Below, in pieces: positions 5,225 through 8,622 of a stretch of DNA of 8,622 nucleotides (positions within the stretch are counted from its first letter, which is position 1; every line of letters begins with the position of its first letter). The position numbers were made by a program, and so were the translations under genes. The notes beneath the pieces are model-generated. The model did no database searches and was not told the DNA's origin. It saw nothing but the letters and a program-made list of their open reading frames with translations. The DNA comes from an uncultured Coriobacteriales bacterium (lineage in GTDB: Bacteria > Actinomycetota > Coriobacteriia > Coriobacteriales > Atopobiaceae): positions 1 to 8,622 of the forward strand of contig CAMNAH010000038.1 in NCBI GenBank assembly GCA_946530775.1, given 5' to 3'.

Positions 5225-6226
5225 ATGCAACATCAGACCATCTCCAAGGTGGCATTCATCGGCACGGGCATTATGGGCTCGGCCATCGCCGGTCATATGC
5301 TCGATGCGGGCTATAAGCTCGCCGTGTTCAACCGTACCAAGGCCAAGGCCGATGCCCTCGTGGCGCGCGGTGCCGTGTGGGCGAACAGCGTGGCCGACGC
5401 CGTGCGCGACGCCGACGTGGTGTTCACCATGGTGGGCAACCCCGAGGACGTGGAGGACGTGTACCTCGCGTCGGGCGGCGTGCTCGCGAGCGCGCGCAGG
5501 GGAGCATGGCTCATCGACCTCACCACCTCGTCGCCCGAGCTGGCGCGCGACATCCACGATGCCGCCGAGGTGTCGGACATGCACGCCTTCGACTGCCCGG
5601 TCACGGGCGGCGAGCAGGGCGCCATCGACGGCACGCTCACGCTCATCCTCGGCATCGCCGAGGCCGACCTTCCCGAGCCGGTCGCCGAGCTGCTCAAGAC
5701 CTTCTCGGCCAAGATGTGCTTCTTCGGGCACGCGGGTGCCGGCCAGACGGCCAAGCTCTGCAACCAGGTCTCGTTCGCGGAGTGCATCGTGGCCTATGCC
5801 GATGCGCTCGCGTTGGGCGAGCAGGCCGGGCTCGACCCGCATGCCGTGCTCGATCTGATCCTCTCCGGCACGGGCACCTCGGGTGCCGCGGCCACCTATG
5901 CGCCCAAGTCGCTTGCGGGCGACTACGCGCCCGGCTTCTTTGCGGAGTACCTGCGCAAGGACCTGGGGCTCGCACTTGCACATTCTGAGGAATTTGGCCT
6001 CACGATGCCCGGTGCCGAGACGGCGTACGCGCTTTTTGATTTACTGTGTTCTGTTGGCGGATCGCGTCTGGGCGGACAGGCTCTGAGCCTGCTCTATGCC
6101 GACGAGGCCGACGGCTATGCCGCGGGTCTCGATTGGTCGCTCGTCGAGAATGCCGCCGACGAGAGCGATTCGCATGACGCCGGGCGCCGCGATGGCGAGC
6201 GCCGCTACAGGCATCACAACCTCTAG
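5225..6226 (+). CDS. NAD(P)-dependent beta-hydroxyacid dehydrogenase, 3-hydroxyisobutyrate dehydrogenase family
   Basis: 333 residues; GGAAGG (5212-5217) lies 7 nt before the ATG. The N-terminal Rossmann domain shows VAFIGTGIMGSAIAGHMLDAG (9-29) with the GxGxxG nucleotide loop and NRTKAKAD (36-43) after the second strand; the N-R-T there is commonly seen in NADP-preferring members. The substrate region DCPVTGGEQGAIDGTLT (123-139) and the catalytic helix GAGQTAKLCNQ (171-181, K177 and N180) match the family containing 3-hydroxyisobutyrate, tartronate-semialdehyde and related reductases. The helical C-domain carries KSLAGDYAPGF (228-238) and KDLGLA (245-250). Substrate cannot be assigned from sequence alone. 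The last about 25 residues form a polar Asp/Arg/His-rich tail beyond the usual end. It sits 15 nt after the DegV gene and 11 nt before the next gene, in the same operon. Confidence 0.88.
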   Translation: MQHQTISKVAFIGTGIMGSAIAGHMLDAGYKLAVFNRTKAKADALVARGAVWANSVADAVRDADVVFTMVGNPEDVEDVYLASGGVLASARRGAWLIDLTTSSPELARDIHDAAEVSDMHAFDCPVTGGEQGAIDGTLTLILGIAEADLPEPVAELLKTFSAKMCFFGHAGAGQTAKLCNQVSFAECIVAYADALALGEQAGLDPHAVLDLILSGTGTSGAAATYAPKSLAGDYAPGFFAEYLRKDLGLALAHSEEFGLTMPGAETAYALFDLLCSVGGSRLGGQALSLLYADEADGYAAGLDWSLVENAADESDSHDAGRRDGERRYRHHNL

Positions 6227-6237
6227 GAGGATTTCGC

Positions 6238-6864
6238 ATGGCCGATGAGATCGAAGCCGGGGTGGTCGAGGGAGCTGCTTCCGCGGCGGCCGAGCCCCAG
6301 GCTGCGTACACGCCCGAGCTGGTTGAGGCCCTGATCGAGGGCCTGTCCGGATCGAGCAGGCGCCGCAGGCAGGAGGTGGGCTACCGCATCGCCGTTGTCG
6401 CGCATGCCACGCCCGAGCTGCTCGAGCCCCATATCGATGCACTTATCGATGCGCTCTACCGTCCCGAGGCGCAGACGCGCTGGGAGGTGCTTGACGCGCT
6501 CACCGTGCTCTCCGCCACGTGCGGCGATAAGGTCGCCGGCGCGTTCGACGGCGCCGAGACGGCCCTCTTCGACGAGAGCTCGTCCACGGTGCGCCTTGCG
6601 GCGTTCCTGTTCCTGACGCGCTATGCGGCCGGCGCTCCCGAGCGCTCCGATGCCGCGTGGCCGCTGCTCGACGAGGCCATCCAGTGCTACCACGGCGATG
6701 CCGAGTACCACGACATGCTGGGCGGCCTGCTCGAGATGGCCCAGGGCAACATCTCCGAGGCCACGGCCGAGGCGCTTGTCGAGCGCGTGGGCTTCGATGC
6801 CGAGAACGGCACGTCGTTCATCAAGACCTATTCCGAGCAGATCATCAAGGCTGTGAAGGGTTAA
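6238..6864 (+). CDS. Helical HEAT-like repeat protein of unknown function
   Basis: 208 residues. The start is set by AGGAGG (6225-6230), which overlaps the preceding stop codon, 7 nt before ATG. The first about 24 residues are acidic and alanine-rich, probably disordered. From about 25 on, the sequence is almost entirely amphipathic helices in pairs: YTPELVEALIEGLSG, RRRRQEVGYRIAVVAHATPE, LLEPHIDALIDALY, RWEVLDALTVLSAT, then STVRLAAFLFLTRYA and further helices to AEALVERVG. The pattern (helix, turn, helix with conserved small residues) resembles HEAT/armadillo scaffolds, but no repeat is strong enough to prove it. No catalytic motif, signal peptide or membrane segment is seen. As the last gene of the hpf operon it may be a protein-interaction scaffold; this is inference. 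Confidence 0.75.
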   Translation: MADEIEAGVVEGAASAAAEPQAAYTPELVEALIEGLSGSSRRRRQEVGYRIAVVAHATPELLEPHIDALIDALYRPEAQTRWEVLDALTVLSATCGDKVAGAFDGAETALFDESSSTVRLAAFLFLTRYAAGAPERSDAAWPLLDEAIQCYHGDAEYHDMLGGLLEMAQGNISEATAEALVERVGFDAENGTSFIKTYSEQIIKAVKG

Positions 6865-6871
6865 CGGGCAC

Positions 6872-6894
6872 TGCCACCTAATCGGTGGCATAAT
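6872..6894 (+). promoter_or_regulatory. Hairpin/operator and possible -10 box between operons
   Basis: TGCCACC (6872-6878) and GGTGGCA (6884-6890) form a perfect 7-bp inverted repeat with a 5-nt loop. CATAAT (6889-6894), a good -10 match, overlaps its right arm, and no matching -35 is seen at standard spacing. No T-run follows, so a simple terminator is unlikely; an operator over the promoter of the next gene is the more natural reading. Confidence 0.4.
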
Positions 6895-6933
6895 GCTGCC
6901 TGTGTGCTTTGAGCAAGTAGAGAGGATTCGACA

Positions 6934-7794
6934 ATGGCAAATAAGCAGACCGCGGCAAAGAAGCCGTCGAGCGCGATGACGGCGGTCATCGCCGGCCTCG
7001 TGTGCCTGGTCATCGGCGTGCTCGTGGGCAAGTTCGTGCTCGGCGCCGCCAATACCGCCAACCCGCTGAACAAGGTCACCCTCACCGCGAACGAGCTCGA
7101 TACCGTGGTGGGCGCCTACACCTATGGCGGCGAGCGCCACGAGATCACCGCCCGCGAGGTTATCGAGGACGTCTCGACGCTCGAGGCCGCCGCGAACGAG
7201 GACGGCAGCTATGCGGTGCCCACCGCCGACGACGTGCTGGGCTATGCGCGCAACAAGATCGTGCTCGGCGAGGCCGAGGCGCGCGGCATCACCGTCACCG
7301 ACGAGGACATCTCCGCCTATGCGATGGAGATCCTCGGCACCGACGACTTCGCGACCATCGCCTCTACCTACGGCCTTACCGAGGATGTCGCCCGCCGCAT
7401 GATCGGCGAGTCCGCGATCATGAAGGCCCTGCGCGACGAGATCATGGCCGGTTCCGCCGAGGCCGTGCCTCCCGCGGAGCTGCCTGCGGCTCCCGAGGAC
7501 GGCAACAACGACGCCACCTCCAAGGAGTACGCGGACTACGTGATCGCCCTGCTCGGCGACGAGTGGGATGCCGCGAACAACACCTGGGCGCGCACCGACG
7601 GCCAGTACTACGCCACGCTGCAGACCTATCCCATCTCCAACGATTCGGCCAGCTACGAGGCTGCTGAGCAGGCGTACTACATCGCCTACAACGCGTACTC
7701 CACGGCCTCGACCGGTGCTGCGCAGGCGTGGACCGACTTCGTGAACGGTCTGCTCGGCAGCGCTTCCATCGAGATCTCCACGCTCTACGCGTAA
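6934..7794 (+). CDS. Membrane-anchored SurA-N-like extracytoplasmic protein
   Basis: 286 residues; AGAGG (6921-6925) lies 8 nt before the ATG. A short basic N-terminus (KQTAAKK) is followed by one hydrophobic segment (about 14-38) without a lipobox or clear signal peptidase site, so it is probably a signal anchor with the rest outside. The region about 69-172 resembles the chaperone part of SurA/PrsA-type proteins: EITAREVIEDV (70-80), DDVLGYARNKIVLGEAEARGITVTDEDISAYA (99-130) and a helix-rich tail ending MKALRDEIMA (163-172). A proline/alanine linker (about 178-192) leads to a C-terminal domain (about 196-286) rich in Tyr, Asn, Ala and Ser. No parvulin prolyl-isomerase domain is present. A role in folding or holding secreted proteins is plausible but unproven. 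The gene has its own upstream region rather than joining the hpf operon tightly. Confidence 0.75.
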   Translation: MANKQTAAKKPSSAMTAVIAGLVCLVIGVLVGKFVLGAANTANPLNKVTLTANELDTVVGAYTYGGERHEITAREVIEDVSTLEAAANEDGSYAVPTADDVLGYARNKIVLGEAEARGITVTDEDISAYAMEILGTDDFATIASTYGLTEDVARRMIGESAIMKALRDEIMAGSAEAVPPAELPAAPEDGNNDATSKEYADYVIALLGDEWDAANNTWARTDGQYYATLQTYPISNDSASYEAAEQAYYIAYNAYSTASTGAAQAWTDFVNGLLGSASIEISTLYA

Positions 7795-7821
7795 AGCGTG
7801 TGCGCCGGCAGGGGAGTGCGC

Positions 7822-8328
7822 ATGAAGCTCATCGTCAGCGCATGCCTGCTGGGAGAACCTGTTCGATATGACGGCGGGACGAAGCCTTGTCCCGCCGTCA
7901 TTGCGTTGACGAGGTGCGCAGGCGTGGAGGTTGTGCCCGTGTGCCCCGAGACGGCGGCGGGCCTGCCCGTGCCGCGTCCGCCGGCGGAGCAGCGCGATGG
8001 CGGCGTGTTTCTCGCCGATGGACGAGACGTGACCGCGGAGTTCGCGGCGGGAAGCGCCGCGTGCGCGGAGGCTGCGCTCGCGAGCGGCGCGCGGGTGGCC
8101 GTGCTCAAGGCCAAGAGCCCCTCGTGCGGTGCGGGCGAGATCTACGACGGCACCTATTCGGGCACATTGGTGCCGGGGTGGGGGACGTTCGCGCGGCTTT
8201 TGCGCGATGCCGGCGTTGAGGTCTTGACCGAGCGCGACGTGGAGTCGGCGTTCGCGGATGTGCGTGCGGGGAAACTTTGCAAGGAGTCGATTCTGCCGCT
8301 TGTTAGGGAGGCCTTGGGTCTGCTATAG
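7822..8328 (+). CDS. DUF523 protein, TudS-like iron-sulfur desulfidase family
   Basis: 168 residues from the ATG at 7822, chosen because GGGGAG (7811-7816) precedes it by 5 nt and the family begins with this strand; a GTG at 7798 would add eight residues. Family hallmarks: VSACLLGEPVRYDGG (5-19), VVPVCPETAAGLPVPRPPAE (37-56), DVTAEF (69-74), LKAKSPSCGAGEIYDGTYSG (95-114). C8, C41 and C102 are positioned like the three cysteines that hold the [4Fe-4S] cluster in TudS, a DUF523 member that removes sulfur from 2-thiouracil. S99 lies in the conserved SPSC motif. Whether this protein is a desulfidase is inference from the family. It follows the SurA-like gene by 27 nt. A 13-bp inverted repeat lies within its 5' coding region, and its stop codon lies inside the tRNA promoter. 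Confidence 0.88.
   Translation: MKLIVSACLLGEPVRYDGGTKPCPAVIALTRCAGVEVVPVCPETAAGLPVPRPPAEQRDGGVFLADGRDVTAEFAAGSAACAEAALASGARVAVLKAKSPSCGAGEIYDGTYSGTLVPGWGTFARLLRDAGVEVLTERDVESAFADVRAGKLCKESILPLVREALGLL
7868..7901 (+). promoter_or_regulatory. Terminator-like hairpin inside the DUF523 coding region
   Basis: ATGACGGCGGGAC (7868-7880) and GTCCCGCCGTCAT (7889-7901) pair perfectly over 13 bp. The 8-nt loop can add a G-U and an A-U pair, leaving a 4-nt loop. It begins 47 nt into the gene and is followed by a weakly T-rich TTGCGTTG. It could pause or attenuate transcription entering from the SurA-like gene, or it could be a by-product of codons for the conserved RYDGG-TKPCPAVI region. Function is not shown. 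Confidence 0.5.
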
Positions 8329-8329
8329 T
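8300..8329 (+). promoter_or_regulatory. tRNA-Thr promoter
   Basis: TTGTTA (8300-8305) and TATAGT (8324-8329) are separated by 18 nt, giving an expected start at about 8336, just before the tRNA 5' end at 8340. The promoter lies in the last codons of the DUF523 gene, and that gene's TAG stop (8326-8328) is part of the -10 box. Confidence 0.6.
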
Positions 8330-8339
8330 TAGGTGCCGC

Positions 8340-8415
8340 GCCGGAATAGCTCAGTTGGTAGAGCGACGCACTCGTAATGCGTAGGTCTCGGGTTCGAGTC
8401 CCGATCCCGGCTCCA
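8340..8415 (+). tRNA. tRNA-Thr, anticodon CGT
   Basis: A complete 76-nt cloverleaf with encoded CCA. Acceptor GCCGGAA/TCCCGGC, D arm GCTC/GAGC with AGTTGGTA loop, anticodon stem ACGCA/TGCGT with loop CTCGTAA (anticodon CGT at 8373-8375, reads ACG threonine codons), 5-nt variable loop, T arm TCGGG/CCCGA with loop TTCGAGT, discriminator T, CCA. The sixth acceptor pair is A-C rather than a Watson-Crick pair. Confidence 0.97.
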
Positions 8416-8421
8416 TTGTTT

Positions 8422-8519
8422 CCGCAGGTCAGAGGCCTAGTGCCTCTGGCCTTTTTGCTTAAGGGTGCTGAAAAGGGTGCCCAAAGGGTGCTGAAAACGC
8501 GCAGGCCTCTGACCTGCGG
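8422..8519. repeat. 98-bp block bounded by perfect 17-bp inverted repeats
   Basis: CCGCAGGTCAGAGGCCT (8422-8438) is the exact reverse complement of AGGCCTCTGACCTGCGG (8503-8519). The left arm includes the 5' half of the tRNA terminator. Between the arms, AAGGGTGC occurs three times (8461, 8473, 8484), spaced 12 and 11 nt, about one DNA helical turn; a 14-mer AAGGGTGCTGAAAA is repeated exactly at 8461-8474 and 8484-8497. No target-site duplication flanks the block. It may be a miniature inverted-repeat element, a bidirectional terminator region or a protein-binding array. Confidence 0.65.
8427..8456 (+). terminator. Rho-independent terminator of tRNA-Thr
   Basis: GGTCAGAGGC (8427-8436) pairs with GCCTCTGGCC (8442-8451) over 10 bp, including one U-G wobble, around the loop CTAGT, followed by five T. 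It starts 12 nt after the tRNA CCA. Confidence 0.88.
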
Positions 8520-8520
8520 T

Positions 8521-8622
8521 GTGGACGAGGCCCTCTCGGTGCCACACCCCCATGGTACGGAGAAGCCTTCATCCACATGTTGGGCCGTGGACGAGGGCCT
8601 CTCGGTACCATTCCGCGTGGAC
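8521..8622. repeat. 25-bp repeats in alternating orientation, running off the window
   Basis: A 25-bp unit starting GTGGACGAGG and ending in CCA(C/T) occurs at 8521-8545 (plus), 8552-8576 (minus, 21 of 25 bases matching the unit at 8587), 8587-8611 (plus), and begins again at 8617 (plus) before the window ends. Gaps are 6, 10 and 5 nt. Each unit is itself partly palindromic. The variable orientation and very short gaps exclude a CRISPR array. No gene is seen here. Confidence 0.7.

Noticed and set aside
4157..5983. 608-codon open frame on the minus strand
   Set aside because: It lies opposite two well-recognised genes (DegV-like and dehydrogenase), and its product is a low-complexity, Gly/Ala/Arg/His-rich sequence typical of the antisense of high-GC coding DNA.
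8154..8576. 140-codon minus-strand frame containing GTRTRDLRITSASLYQLSY
   Set aside because: This is the well-known spurious translation of the reverse complement of a tRNA gene, often mis-annotated as a protein.
8521..8622. CRISPR array
   Set aside because: Repeats alternate in orientation and are separated by only 5-10 nt, with no spacers of 30-40 nt.

Overview
The window is high-GC DNA whose gene content, lineage-typical protein forms and abundant short extragenic repeats suggest an actinobacterium of the class Coriobacteriia, most likely Collinsella or a close relative. The assignment rests on gene content and style rather than a marker gene. All protein genes I accept lie on the plus strand.

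Left part (1-1435): an accessory-looking segment. One gene (276-1184) encodes a protein whose C-terminus resembles a DUF559/Vsr-like nuclease fold. It is bracketed by copies of a 41-bp repeat built from two tandem 20-bp palindromes, one copy before it and two after. Its Shine-Dalgarno sequence sits inside a 9-bp hairpin. After the repeats comes an 18-bp tandem repeat array that runs straight into the start of comF.

Centre (1432-6864): comF (phosphoribosyltransferase-like competence/DNA uptake factor); then a TATAAT box followed by a roughly 255-nt structured RNA closed by a 13-bp long-range helix; an orphan solute-binding lipoprotein; a strong terminator; and a compact operon hpf (long ribosome hibernation factor) - degV-like fatty-acid-binding protein - 3-hydroxyisobutyrate-dehydrogenase-family enzyme - HEAT-like helical protein. 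The order comF / structured RNA / hpf is the one known for the raiA (SAR) RNA of Firmicutes and Actinobacteria, so the RNA is most likely a raiA-type RNA, here with a lipoprotein gene between it and hpf. The hpf leader carries its own GAAA-capped hairpin and a CCTCC that can pair with the hpf Shine-Dalgarno.

Right part (6865-8622): a membrane-anchored SurA-N-like protein, a DUF523/TudS-like iron-sulfur protein with a terminator-like hairpin inside its coding region, tRNA-Thr(CGT) with its own promoter and terminator, and then repeat-rich non-coding DNA: a 98-bp block bounded by perfect 17-bp inverted repeats, and an array of 25-bp repeats in alternating orientation that runs off the window end.

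The window contains no CRISPR array, transposase, integrase or complete defence system that I can see. The best candidates for something under-described are the structured RNA with its leader partner at hpf, and the three different families of palindromic repeats.
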